Origin: Staphylococcus lutrae
GTDB lineage: Bacteria > Bacillota > Bacilli > Staphylococcales > Staphylococcaceae
Length of the DNA: 64,000 nt
Reading direction: 5' to 3'
Assembly: GCF_002101335.1 (NCBI RefSeq)
Contig: NZ_CP020773.1
Coordinates: 1,674,001 to 1,738,000 of the forward strand
In this document: in pieces, positions 26,319 through 35,493 of the stretch
Position numbering within the stretch: the stretch's first letter is position 1
Layout of the letters: each line of letters opens with the position of its first letter
The notes under the pieces: model-generated
What the model saw: the letters and a program-made list of their open reading frames with translations, nothing else
Database searches by the model: none
What the model was told of the DNA's origin: nothing
Program-made: the position numbers and the translations under genes

Positions 26319-27956
26319 ATGAGAGAATTGCACCAATGGGTAAGAAAGTTTTATGTGTTGCCGCTCTGTATGGCGATCGTTTGTATCGGTCTCGCACTCA
26401 CCGTCGTTGCACAAAATGTGACGATAGGAAAAATATTAGAACGATTGTTGTTACAACAGCCTACAACATGGTGGATAGGGATTGTTTTTTTAGCGTGCAT
26501 CCTACTTTTACGTGCAACTTTTGATTACTTCAATCGTTGGTTAGGTGAGCGTCTCGCACATCGAGTCCGTCAAGCAGTGCGGCATCAGCTGTTGAATGAT
26601 TCAAAACATCAAGCGGTAGGAACGCGTCTCACGATGGCTACTGAAACATTGTCTGAAATGTTACCCTTTTATCGACAGTATTTACCCCAAGTATTCAAAT
26701 CAACATTCATTCCGCTTGCCATTATGATGACCATGTTTGTCGTACATTTACCCACCGCTATCATCATGCTAGTGACAGCGCCATTCATTCCTATTTTTTA
26801 TATTGTTTTTGGCCTTAAAACACGGGATGATGCCAAAGATCAAATGACTTTTTTGAATCAGTTTGGTCAACGCTTTTTAAGCTTGACGAAAGGGTTGGTC
26901 ACTTTAAAACTATTTAATCGTTCTGAAGAAGCGGTGACGACAATTGAAGCAGAGAGTACACAATTTCGCGATAAAACAATGGTGATTTTAAGAAGTGCTT
27001 TTTTATCTGGCTTGATGTTGGAGTTCATAAGTATGTTAGGGATAGGTCTCGTGGCTTTGGAGGTAGGTTTAAGTTTAATTGTTTTTCACTCCATCCAATT
27101 TGGCACGGCAGCGATTGCAATGCTCATGGCTCCCGAATTTTATAACGCCATTAAAGATTTAGGTCAAGCCTTTCATACAGGTAAAGAAAGTGAAGGGGCA
27201 AGTGAGGTAATTCATGAAGCGATTGTTCATGAAGAAGCAGTCATTGATGCTCCACGCATGACAAATCCTGCTCAGCAAGCGCTCATTCAAGTGCGTCAAT
27301 TATCGTATCATTACCCGCAAATGGCATCGAACGTTTTACACGATATTCAGTTTGATGTGTTTGAAGGGGACCATATTGCACTTGTCGGTCCGAGTGGCAC
27401 AGGGAAATCAACATTAGTTCGTTTATTATTAGGTGAACTGTCGCCGCAAAAAGGGACAATTTGTTATCAAAAGAACGATATCAAAATCGGCTATTTATCG
27501 CAAAATCCTTATATTTTTAATGCCACCATTGCTGAAAATGTCGCTGTATTTCATGAAGTGACTGTAGAGAAAGTCATGTCAGCTTTGGAAGCGGTTCAAT
27601 TGAAGCCTGTCGTTGAGCGACTCCGTAATGGTATCGATACATTGATTGGTGAAGGTGGCGAGATGTTGTCTGGCGGTGAAATGCGACGTATCGAGTTGGC
27701 AAGATTGCTTGTTTTAGAACCAGACTTTGTTGTGTTAGATGAGCCAGTTGCAGGACTAGACCAAGCAACAGAACGCGTTATTCAGGAAACGTTAAATCGT
27801 TATTTTCGTCATACGACGCGGTTGACGATTGCACATCGTCAGCAAACGATTGCACAGGCGACCCGTCGGATTTTTCTTGATCAAGGAACAATACAAGCCG
27901 ATGATCACGATATCCAAATACAGCTCAAACGCGAGGATGTTGGAGGTGAACAGTGA
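26319..27956 (+). CDS. cydD: CydD-like ABC exporter half (thiol reductant exporter)
   Basis: 545 residues: membrane domain with about six helices (1-310), then an ABC ATPase with Walker A GPSGTGKST, signature LSGGEMRR and Walker B FVVLDEP. Domain order and pairing with the next gene match CydD, which with CydC exports cysteine or glutathione and supports cytochrome bd assembly. GGAGG ten bases upstream supports the ATG. No cydAB genes are nearby. Another type of heterodimeric exporter is the main alternative. Confidence 0.82.
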   Translation: MRELHQWVRKFYVLPLCMAIVCIGLALTVVAQNVTIGKILERLLLQQPTTWWIGIVFLACILLLRATFDYFNRWLGERLAHRVRQAVRHQLLNDSKHQAVGTRLTMATETLSEMLPFYRQYLPQVFKSTFIPLAIMMTMFVVHLPTAIIMLVTAPFIPIFYIVFGLKTRDDAKDQMTFLNQFGQRFLSLTKGLVTLKLFNRSEEAVTTIEAESTQFRDKTMVILRSAFLSGLMLEFISMLGIGLVALEVGLSLIVFHSIQFGTAAIAMLMAPEFYNAIKDLGQAFHTGKESEGASEVIHEAIVHEEAVIDAPRMTNPAQQALIQVRQLSYHYPQMASNVLHDIQFDVFEGDHIALVGPSGTGKSTLVRLLLGELSPQKGTICYQKNDIKIGYLSQNPYIFNATIAENVAVFHEVTVEKVMSALEAVQLKPVVERLRNGIDTLIGEGGEMLSGGEMRRIELARLLVLEPDFVVLDEPVAGLDQATERVIQETLNRYFRHTTRLTIAHRQQTIAQATRRIFLDQGTIQADDHDIQIQLKREDVGGEQ

Positions 27957-29641
27957 TGAAAAAGCGCAAGGAACGTATTCAACAAGTGATACAAATGCGA
28001 TGGCATCGAGATATCGTTATGGCAATTTTCATTGGCATTGTGGGAAGTCTTGTGGCATTGAGCATGTTCTTTTTAAGTGGTTACATGATTACCCAAAGTG
28101 CGAAAGGTGCGCCCCTATATGCTTTAATGGGTCTAATTGTTACTGTGAAATTATTCGGATTTATTCGTGCGATTGCGAGATACTATGAGCGGTTGCGTTC
28201 GCATCGGGCTACTTTTACGATGCTTAGAGATATTCGAGTGCAATTGTACCGAAGCTTAATTCCCTTGGTTCCTGATGTCTTTCGAAAGTTTCGTTCAAGT
28301 GACTTACTTGGGAAAATGGTCACGCATGTGGAGTCATTACAAAATGTTTATTTGCGTGTATACTATCCCCCTATTGTTATAGGTGTCGTGACCCTCATTT
28401 CTGCATGTGTGCTAATCTTTTTTTCGTGGATTCATGCGGTGGTGTTGATGATCACGATGTGTCTGACTTTACTTGTTTTTCCTGCTGTACAAGTGAAACA
28501 AGCCATTGATATTCGACAACAAGTCAATATGACACAGGAACAATGGATGCACGAGTACTATGATTATGTCTCTGGACAGGAGGAGTTGCAACGTTTTAAT
28601 AGTATGCAACGTTATTACACTCACATGAAAGCGTCTGAACAAGCATTCAGTGACGCGGAGCATCGTGCGCAACGTGGTCATTTAAAATATAACTATTTCA
28701 GAGATTTAATCAGTATGGTCGCCTTGCTTTTCAGTCTTGTTTTAGCGATTGTAATGGTAGAAAGTCAAAAATTAGATGTTATTTACGTGATGAGTATCAT
28801 TTTAATGGTATTAACACTGTTAGAACAAGCTGTTCCAATGAGCCAAGTGGCTGAATATAAAAGTGAGACAGATTTGGCCCAACAACGCTTATCAGAGGTT
28901 TTACAGCATGATCACGCTATAGTTGGGGAAAGGAAAACACATATTGCACCGTTACCACAAAGCGCTCTCCTTTATGCATTAGCGCATACAACGCTCTATT
29001 ACGACACCCAGCAACGACCCAGTGTTGATGATTTGAATCTCCAAATTCATAAAGGCGAACATGTTGCAATTGTTGGTGTATCAGGATCAGGAAAGTCGAC
29101 ATTATTACAGTTGCTCATGGGCTTATACACGCCGAGTGAGGGGAGAATAATGGTAGACGATGAAGAGTTGCAATCCATAGACCGCCCTGCTTATTATGCA
29201 CAGTTAAATACGTTGTTACAACATCCGCATTTCTATGATGGGACAGTGTATGAAAATTTATTAACAGAGGCACCGTATGCACATTGTCGAAAGGTGTTGG
29301 ATCAACTCGGTCTTGAAAAGGTGAGCTTGGATCGGCATTTAACACTTACTCAAAACACATTGTCTGGAGGAGAGATTCAACGTTTAGCGTTGGCACGGCT
29401 TTTTTTAAGAGATTGTCCGGTTTGGTTATTAGATGAACCGACGACAGCTTTAGATGTAAAGCATGCAGAAGAAGTCATGGCATATATTCATCAAAGTGCA
29501 GAAACACTCGTCGTTGCGACCCACGATATTCAATATTTAAACCAGTTTGACCGTGTGATTGTAATGAATGAAGGTAGAATTGAAGCGGATTGCACGCCAG
29601 AAGCATTTTTAAAAGGATGGGGCGAAGGTAAGGAAAGTTAA
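27956..29641 (+). CDS. cydC: CydC-like ABC exporter half
   Basis: 561 residues from the ATG that overlaps the cydD stop by one base, nine bases after TGGAGGTG; the adjacent GTG 27953 is an alternative. Membrane domain (1-310) with the CydC-like start ITQSAKGAPLYALMGLIVTVK, then an ABC domain with Walker A GVSGSGKST, signature LSGGEIQR and Walker B VWLLDEP. It forms a heterodimer with CydD. Ends at a bidirectional terminator. Confidence 0.82.
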   Translation: MKKRKERIQQVIQMRWHRDIVMAIFIGIVGSLVALSMFFLSGYMITQSAKGAPLYALMGLIVTVKLFGFIRAIARYYERLRSHRATFTMLRDIRVQLYRSLIPLVPDVFRKFRSSDLLGKMVTHVESLQNVYLRVYYPPIVIGVVTLISACVLIFFSWIHAVVLMITMCLTLLVFPAVQVKQAIDIRQQVNMTQEQWMHEYYDYVSGQEELQRFNSMQRYYTHMKASEQAFSDAEHRAQRGHLKYNYFRDLISMVALLFSLVLAIVMVESQKLDVIYVMSIILMVLTLLEQAVPMSQVAEYKSETDLAQQRLSEVLQHDHAIVGERKTHIAPLPQSALLYALAHTTLYYDTQQRPSVDDLNLQIHKGEHVAIVGVSGSGKSTLLQLLMGLYTPSEGRIMVDDEELQSIDRPAYYAQLNTLLQHPHFYDGTVYENLLTEAPYAHCRKVLDQLGLEKVSLDRHLTLTQNTLSGGEIQRLALARLFLRDCPVWLLDEPTTALDVKHAEEVMAYIHQSAETLVVATHDIQYLNQFDRVIVMNEGRIEADCTPEAFLKGWGEGKES

Positions 29642-29985
29642 TATGAATGTATCTATATCATTTAATGGTGTTATTGCGAAATAATAAATACTATTTTCTT
29701 AAAATGAAAAAGAGTAACAAAAAAAGCGTTTTGAATGTTGATGGCATTCTCACGCTTTTTTTGAACTCAATATGTATGTATAGATAAACTTCAATCTGTC
29801 TTAGTCAAATTAATCAAAATTTGATTACATTTAAACCTAGCGTCATGTCGATAAGACGATAGATTTAAAAATTCGTACCACGAATCCCCAAATTGATTGC
29901 ACATCAAATGGATACGCTAAAACAAAGTCTATCTATAGCAATACGGAAAAAATACGCATCATATATTAACATTAATTCTTAAAGG
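29642..29985. other. Convergent intergenic region cydC/mgrA
   Basis: 344 bp. Besides the cydC terminator there is an imperfect dyad at 29830-29879 (TTTAAA-CTA-CGTC against GACG-TAG-TTTAAA) that may end mgrA transcription from the other side. No frame is supported. Confidence 0.45.
29719..29762. terminator. Bidirectional terminator after cydC
   Basis: AAAAAGCGT with ACGCTTTTT plus inner GAATG/CATTC; A tract before and T tract after. Confidence 0.8.
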
Positions 29986-30423
29986 TTATTTACTTTCATC
30001 AAAAGCAGTGATGACTTTTTCGAGTAGTCGATTTAATTCTTTTACTTCATCAGGTGTTAATGAAGAAGCTTCGGCAACTTGTTGTGAGGCATCTGCTAAC
30101 TCAGGTTCCATTTTTCTGCTTTTTTCAGTCAAATGCACAAATACTTCGCGTTGATCGATTTCAGAGCGCTCTCTCCTAATCAAATCAATTTGCTCCATAC
30201 GTTTTAATAAAGGTGATACAGTTCCTGTATCGAGTGCCAAGTCAGTCACAACTTTTTTCACATTGACAGGGGATTGATTCCATAAAATTTCTAATACTAA
30301 AAATTGCGGGTATGTGAGCTTATATTTTTTGAAAATCTTATTTGAATAATAGCGGTTAACTTGTCTTTGTGCGTTATACAAACTAAAACATACTTGCTCT
30401 TTTAAGTTTAAATGGTCAGACAT
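29986..30423 (-). CDS. mgrA: MgrA global regulator (MarR/SarA family)
   Basis: 145 residues, MarR-type winged helix. The sequence [20 protein letters not shown] keeps Cys12, the redox-sensing residue of S. aureus MgrA. The recognition region [16 protein letters not shown] and wing [14 protein letters not shown] are conserved. It controls autolysis, virulence and efflux genes, including norA, which lies 5 kb downstream. GGAGGAG eight bases upstream fixes this start over the upstream in-frame ATG at 30489. Confidence 0.96.
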   Translation of the reverse strand: MSDHLNLKEQVCFSLYNAQRQVNRYYSNKIFKKYKLTYPQFLVLEILWNQSPVNVKKVVTDLALDTGTVSPLLKRMEQIDLIRRERSEIDQREVFVHLTEKSRKMEPELADASQQVAEASSLTPDEVKELNRLLEKVITAFDESK

Positions 30424-30552
30424 AATTAGTTCTCCTCCAAACATTCTATCCGTTTTCTCTCTCTTTATCGCGAATGGGAATCCGTCCATAATCGAGTGAT
30501 TTAAACCGTTCTCACATCAATCTATGCTATTCTTAAAACATAGTATGCAGTA

Positions 30553-30581
30553 ATTTTAGAAGATAAAGCGTACTTTATCAA
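30553..30581 (-). promoter_or_regulatory. mgrA promoter with spacer palindrome
   Basis: On the minus strand -35 TTGATA (30576-30581), 17-base spacer, -10 TAAAAT (30553-30558). The spacer contains most of the dyad GATAAAG-CGTA-CTTTATC (30562-30579), which could be an operator. Confidence 0.55.
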
Positions 30582-30649
30582 GTTAAAAGTCAGACATATA
30601 CATATATTATAGCAGATTTGTAGATTTTATGAGAGAAAGGGTTAAATTT

Positions 30650-31576
30650 ATGAATAAAAAAAATAAATCACTTACAATTGTGCACGGTTTCCTAGGAAGT
30701 GGTAAAACCACGTTCTTAAATCATTATATGACGCAAATATTAAAAAAAGATGAGAAAGTTGCGCTCATTGTAAACGAATTTGGTGAATTTGATGTAGACA
30801 GTCATCTTTTGAGCGGTTATCATGTGCAACGTACTTCTCTACAAGGGTGTATTTGTTGTGATATGCAAAATGATTTAATTGCACATTTATATCAATTGAG
30901 TCGTGATGAAACACTGCATCATATTATTGTTGAGGCGACAGGCATTGCGAATCCGATAGATATTTTAGTTGCTTGTCAGGATCCTTTGATTGCTGGTGTG
31001 CTTTCGTCTATTGATACGATTGGGGTCATCGATAGCATTCGTTTTTTGAACAGACAGCAATACTCAGCGTCAACGCGTCGCTTAATGGAAGATCAAATTC
31101 GTGCGAGTCATACGCTCTTCATTAACAAAGTGGATTTAATACGCAGTGAAGAAGCATTGGACAAAGTCATTGAAGAAGTGCATACTTTAGCACCGCATGC
31201 TTCTATTGCACTATCAAAATATGGTCAATTAACACAAAAAGTTAAAGAAGGTGCAAGTGCACAATCCCCGACATTCACACAGAGTCATGCGCATGCTCAT
31301 TACACAAGTTTAAAGTATACGTTTAATGGAGCTGTAGCACAAGAAAATTTTGCACGATTTATTTTGAATTTATCTGATAACGTTTTACGCTTGAAAGGCT
31401 ATATTCAATTTCGTGAACAACCCAATGATATGTTTCTGGTTCAATATGCGGAAGGATTGCCTACTGTTGAAAATATTGGGTCGGACGTCTCATTACCGAC
31501 AACGATTGTCATAGTTGGAGAACATTTAGACAAGGCCATGTTAAGAAACCAATTGGATATGTTACAATTTACTTAA
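30650..31576 (+). CDS. CobW/COG0523-family GTPase (metallochaperone-like)
   Basis: 308 residues. G1 loop GFLGSGKTT near the N-terminus, the metal-binding CxCC motif as GCICC (about residue 65), and NKVD for guanine recognition. A short His-rich stretch (QSHAHAHYTS) lies before the C-terminal CobW_C domain. COG0523 proteins deliver zinc or other metals to client enzymes under limitation. No Zur box was recognised. GAAAGGG eight bases upstream supports this ATG rather than 30629. Divergent from mgrA. Confidence 0.88.
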   Translation: MNKKNKSLTIVHGFLGSGKTTFLNHYMTQILKKDEKVALIVNEFGEFDVDSHLLSGYHVQRTSLQGCICCDMQNDLIAHLYQLSRDETLHHIIVEATGIANPIDILVACQDPLIAGVLSSIDTIGVIDSIRFLNRQQYSASTRRLMEDQIRASHTLFINKVDLIRSEEALDKVIEEVHTLAPHASIALSKYGQLTQKVKEGASAQSPTFTQSHAHAHYTSLKYTFNGAVAQENFARFILNLSDNVLRLKGYIQFREQPNDMFLVQYAEGLPTVENIGSDVSLPTTIVIVGEHLDKAMLRNQLDMLQFT

Positions 31577-31601
31577 TATGAATGGGTCAAGGGGTGTTGG
31601 T

Positions 31602-32510
31602 ATGGATCAAATCGTTATTAATCAGCATGTGTCGTACTCAAGGATTATTCAAGGCTTTTTTCGTGCTTTAGAATGGCAAAAGTCGCCACAAGAAATGAAC
31701 CGTTTTATTCATGAATTGGTTGATCGTGGTATTACGACAATGGATCATGCGGATATTTATGGTCATGGGTCGGTTGAAAGCCTGTTTGGGGACGCACTGG
31801 CTTTGTCACCAGGACTACGGGATAAAATTCAACTTGTAAGTAAGTGCGGTGTGATTTTGCCGGATGTGAATGATGGGCATCAGAAGGGCCATCGTTATGA
31901 TTTAAGTAAAGCCCACATTAAACGTACTGTAGAGCGCACATTAATGGCGTTTCAAGTGGAGCATTTAGATAGTTTATTGATTCATCGTCCGTCACCGCTC
32001 ATGAAACCTTGTGATATCACAGATGCTTTAAAAGATCTCGTCGACGAAGGAAAACTATTGTCATTTGGTGTTTCAAACTTTAAGAATGCACAGTATGAAC
32101 TGTTGAATCGTTGCTTGAAAGATGACAAGTTCCATATTGCTGTGAATCAAATTGAAGTCTCTCCTTATCATTTAGATGCGTTTCATGATGGGACGATAGA
32201 CAATATGTATCGAGAAGGGGTAAAATTAATGGCTTGGAGCCCATTGGCAGGCGGGAAGTTATTTGATCGCAATGATGAGGTTGCTTCACGCGTTTTGCCT
32301 GTATTGCAACAGATTGCTGAACAACATCATACTTCAATAGGTGCGGTTGTATCAGCCTGGTTTAAAAAGCATCCAGCAGATATCATGCCAGTGTTAGGTA
32401 CACAGCGATTGGCACGCATTGATGAAATGATTGCGGGATTGCAAATGGAGTTACATGAGCAAGAGTGGTTTGACATCTATACTGCTGCGCAAGGGCAAGA
32501 TATTCCATAA
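31602..32510 (+). CDS. Aldo/keto reductase (YdhF-like)
   Basis: 302 residues, AKR TIM barrel. Asp/Tyr of the catalytic tetrad in DHADIYGHGSVE, Lys in LVSKCG, His in LLIHRPSP and the cofactor segment GVSNFKNAQYELL are all present. It reduces carbonyls with NADPH; the substrate is unknown. AAGGGGTG upstream favours this ATG over 31578. Twenty-five bases after the CobW gene, so probably the same operon. Confidence 0.88.
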   Translation: MDQIVINQHVSYSRIIQGFFRALEWQKSPQEMNRFIHELVDRGITTMDHADIYGHGSVESLFGDALALSPGLRDKIQLVSKCGVILPDVNDGHQKGHRYDLSKAHIKRTVERTLMAFQVEHLDSLLIHRPSPLMKPCDITDALKDLVDEGKLLSFGVSNFKNAQYELLNRCLKDDKFHIAVNQIEVSPYHLDAFHDGTIDNMYREGVKLMAWSPLAGGKLFDRNDEVASRVLPVLQQIAEQHHTSIGAVVSAWFKKHPADIMPVLGTQRLARIDEMIAGLQMELHEQEWFDIYTAAQGQDIP

Positions 32511-32591
32511 AATTGTCATAGTCAAGATGTGTGATGATATGATAAACGATGTACAATTGAAAATGACAAGACGAGGTGAGAGGTAAACGCT

Positions 32592-32873
32592 ATGACAGAA
32601 GAGGAAAAATTAAAACGCAGTCGTTTTGAACGTAACGTAATGGCTATCCCTTATGTAATATTTGGTTTAATCGTGGCATTGCTATTCATTTTTTCACCAG
32701 ATATTATTTGGCTTGTTACGATTTTTGGTGTCTTTTTAGTTTACAATGTGATTGCGATGTTTATTGCTTTTTTATTTAAATATGGACGCACCGCGCTCTA
32801 CTTGTTTGTAATGACATTATTAATGGCGGGCGCGTTTGCGCTATATCTATATATGTTATTTCAATATCATTAA
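32592..32873 (+). CDS. Small three-helix membrane protein
   Basis: 93 residues with three hydrophobic segments and a charged N-terminus (TEEEKLKRSRFER). No family recognised. GAGGTGAGAGG precedes the ATG. A terminator follows within 15 bases. Function unknown. Confidence 0.7.
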   Translation: MTEEEKLKRSRFERNVMAIPYVIFGLIVALLFIFSPDIIWLVTIFGVFLVYNVIAMFIAFLFKYGRTALYLFVMTLLMAGAFALYLYMLFQYH

Positions 32874-32884
32874 TGAAATTTTAA

Positions 32885-32923
32885 AAAACGCCGACATGAA
32901 GCTATTTCGTGTGGGCGTTTTAT
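32885..32923. terminator. Terminator after the small membrane protein gene
   Basis: Arms AAAACGCC and GGCGTTTT with A and T tracts on either side; works in both directions. Confidence 0.8.
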
Positions 32924-33104
32924 CTGTTCATGGTTTGACCTTTGAGTTTTTTGTTACAAAAGTATCATAGAGAAAGGCGGAGGAGATGTATCCTGATTGA
33001 CTCAAAGGTGTCACAAAGAATACAAGTAAAAATGACGTTGTATTGCACATGGATAAAATTGCAATGCTATAATACAAGTGATGATATATAAGGGGGATTT
33101 CAAA

Positions 33105-34049
33105 ATGAGACGTAAAAAAGTTTCGATTATTGGTTCAGGCCATACGGGTGCGACACTTGCATTTATCGTTGCATCAAGAGGGAATGCAGACGTGCTGATT
33201 GTCGATCGTGAAAAAAATGAATCCGTCATGAAAGGCAAAACATTGGACATGCAACAGAGTGGATCGATTTTGGGGTTTAATGTGCATGTGCAATCGACAA
33301 TCGATTATGCGGATACGAAAGATTCTGATGTCGTGGTTATTACAGCTGGTGTCCCACGTCAGCCTGGGATGAGTCGTGACGATCTTGTGCAAATCAACGA
33401 ACAAGTGATGGTGGACGTGACAAAGAAGATTGTTCAGTATTCACCACATTGTACGATTATTGTATTAACTAACCCAGTGGATGCAATGACGTATACCGTG
33501 TATCGCACGTCAGGTTTTCCAAGCGAGCGTGTCATCGGTCAATCGGGTGTGTTAGACACAGCAAGATTTAACACGTTTGTCGCAGAAGCGTTAAATGTCG
33601 CAGTCAATGATGTGACAGGACTCGTGCTTGGAGGGCATGGGGATACGATGGTTCCGTTAGTTCGTCATAGCCAGGTGAATGGCGTACCAGTATCAGAATT
33701 ACTCCCCGCGGATCAATTAGAAGCCATCGTGGAAAGAACGCGTAACGGCGGTGCGGAAATTGTACAACTGTTAGGAAGTGGATCCGCATACTATGCACCT
33801 GCTGCAGCAGTGTACGAAATGCTTATTGCGATTTTAGAAGATCAAAAACGCGTTTTACCAACGATTGCATATTGTCAAGGTGAGTATGGATTAGAGGATA
33901 TTTATATCGGTGTTCCAACAGTACTCGGTGCAAAAGGGATGGAACGTATTATCGAGTTGGAGTTAACGGAGCAGGAACGTTTACAGTTGCAACGTTCAGC
34001 GGCAGCGGTAGAAAACGTTAAGTCGGCTTTAAAAACAGTGGAAAGTTAA
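33105..34049 (+). CDS. mdh: NAD-dependent malate dehydrogenase (LDH-like type)
   Basis: 314 residues, close in length and pattern to B. subtilis Mdh. N-terminal dinucleotide loop [11 protein letters not shown]; mobile loop [13 protein letters not shown], where Arg replaces the Gln of lactate dehydrogenases and selects malate; active-site His in [15 protein letters not shown]. It interconverts malate and oxaloacetate with NAD. AAGGGGG supports this ATG over 33078. Monocistronic; terminator 34156-34208. Confidence 0.9.
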   Translation: MRRKKVSIIGSGHTGATLAFIVASRGNADVLIVDREKNESVMKGKTLDMQQSGSILGFNVHVQSTIDYADTKDSDVVVITAGVPRQPGMSRDDLVQINEQVMVDVTKKIVQYSPHCTIIVLTNPVDAMTYTVYRTSGFPSERVIGQSGVLDTARFNTFVAEALNVAVNDVTGLVLGGHGDTMVPLVRHSQVNGVPVSELLPADQLEAIVERTRNGGAEIVQLLGSGSAYYAPAAAVYEMLIAILEDQKRVLPTIAYCQGEYGLEDIYIGVPTVLGAKGMERIIELELTEQERLQLQRSAAAVENVKSALKTVES

Positions 34050-34477
34050 GCGTTAAGTTGAACTAGGGGTATGGAGAAAGGGTTTCTTTCTAGGGCGTGA
34101 CGGGTTGATGATGCATGATTGTCTAGCACTGTATGACGTATAGTCATGCCAACATAACGACGAATGTCTCATAGTGATTCTGCTATGAAATGTCCGTCGT
34201 TATTTTTTGGAGGCATGATATCGGCGGCTGATTATCTATCCGTGAACAAATGGGTTTTATCGGTACGCAATGATGTCCAGCCGTTGAAACATGTGCAATG
34301 ATATAATAAATGAATCGTATCCTGAAATCAGCGAGGCGTTGTTAAAGCAAAATGTACAATTATAAATAATCGTTCATAATTTCGGTCCGTATGATGCGTG
34401 TGCTTTTTTACATGCTGTGAGGAATCCTCTTGTTCAATTTGAGTGCTGTGCATAGCGCATTTGAATGAAAGGTTGGT
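34050..34477. other. Convergent intergenic region mdh/CPBP gene
   Basis: 428 bp. Apart from the mdh terminator I see no open frame with a ribosome site and no conserved RNA. A clear terminator for the minus-strand CPBP gene was not found. Confidence 0.45.
34156..34208 (+). terminator. Terminator downstream of mdh
   Basis: AACGACG with CGTCGTT, inner TCATAG with CTATGA, followed by TTTTTT; about 105 bases after the mdh stop. Confidence 0.75.
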
Positions 34478-35191
34478 TTATAAATAAAAGACTTGAAGTA
34501 TCACACCAACAAAAGAAATGCCATTGTTAAACATATGCATCATAATAGAAACGGCAATATTGCAACCACTTTTGATATACGTCACGACGAACAGAATGGC
34601 CAATAATAAATAGGGCAAAATTTCAAAAGGAGAGTGGGCTGCTGACATATGAAGCATTGCAAAAAACACGATAGACACCACGCCCATAAAAGTGATGCCA
34701 AATTTTTGTCCTATGACCCCAATCAAGAGATGGCGAAAAAGGAGCTCTTCTGTTATAGGTGATATAACGACTAAACTTAAAAATATAACGGGCAACAACG
34801 CAGGCTCATGGAATAAGGTTGTCAGCGCTTCTTGATTGCCGGTTTCTTTGTATTGCCATTGTTCCGGCAAAAAATAGATTAGCAAATGGGTTACAAACAT
34901 ACTCACCATATAGAGGACATAAGCCCAGATCATCAGGCGCAGATGTTTTTTTGCACGTCGCAATGCATCTGCCATATGAGTGGTCAACCCATGCCGGTGT
35001 GACCAAGCTAAATATAAGATGACTGACAGGGATGTGATGATATCTGCCAGGAGTAATAAGATTGTGTCAGGAATGGCATGATGACTGAGAATCCCAGTAT
35101 TTAAAATCACTTTAAGAAGTTGTTGAACAACCAGTAAAACGGCTATGGCCCATAAATCACGCCAAGCGATATTTTTTGATGAAGTCGTCAT
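34478..35191 (-). CDS. CPBP-family intramembrane metalloprotease (CAAX/Abi type)
   Basis: 237 residues, about six to eight membrane segments. The three CPBP motifs are in order: EELLFRH (near residue 158), FFAMLHM and ISIMMHMFNNG, which supply the Glu and His residues for metal. Prokaryotic members act in bacteriocin self-immunity or peptide processing; the role here is unknown. AGGAGG six bases before the ATG. Confidence 0.88.
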   Translation of the reverse strand: MTTSSKNIAWRDLWAIAVLLVVQQLLKVILNTGILSHHAIPDTILLLLADIITSLSVILYLAWSHRHGLTTHMADALRRAKKHLRLMIWAYVLYMVSMFVTHLLIYFLPEQWQYKETGNQEALTTLFHEPALLPVIFLSLVVISPITEELLFRHLLIGVIGQKFGITFMGVVSIVFFAMLHMSAAHSPFEILPYLLLAILFVVTYIKSGCNIAVSIMMHMFNNGISFVGVILQVFYL

Positions 35192-35493
35192 GTTAAACCT
35201 CCTGCTGTAAAATGTATGGATGTAATTTTATTTTAACAATATTTTTATTTTTATGGGAATATCTACTATTTCAGATGGCATATGTGTAATCATAAAAGTG
35301 AGTCGTTTAAAAAGCCATCTCGGCATGATAAATTGTCCGGCGGTTTGTTAGACCACTATGATTGCGTATGAAGGTTGCATCCACCATCTGCATGCTTGTG
35401 TAACCCAAAAGGTGTGCCAACACTTTTTTTTTGTAACGTCATTATTATATAATACTTTAATATTTTAGATTAATATAGAGGGGAGTGAGCGGT
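35192..35493. other. Divergent intergenic region CPBP gene/norA
   Basis: 302 bp. It includes a perfect TATAAT at 35448-35453, 40 bases before the norA start and probably its -10, without a recognisable -35. A terminator-like hairpin stands just upstream (35407-35432). MgrA and NorG control norA in S. aureus; their sites cannot be assigned here. Confidence 0.45.
35407..35432 (+). terminator. Terminator-like hairpin just before norA
   Basis: AAAAGGTGT pairs with ACACTTTTT (one G-U) over a 4-base loop, then more T residues. It faces norA, so it would end a short upstream transcript; it may also be a chance feature of the T-rich -35 area. Confidence 0.4.
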
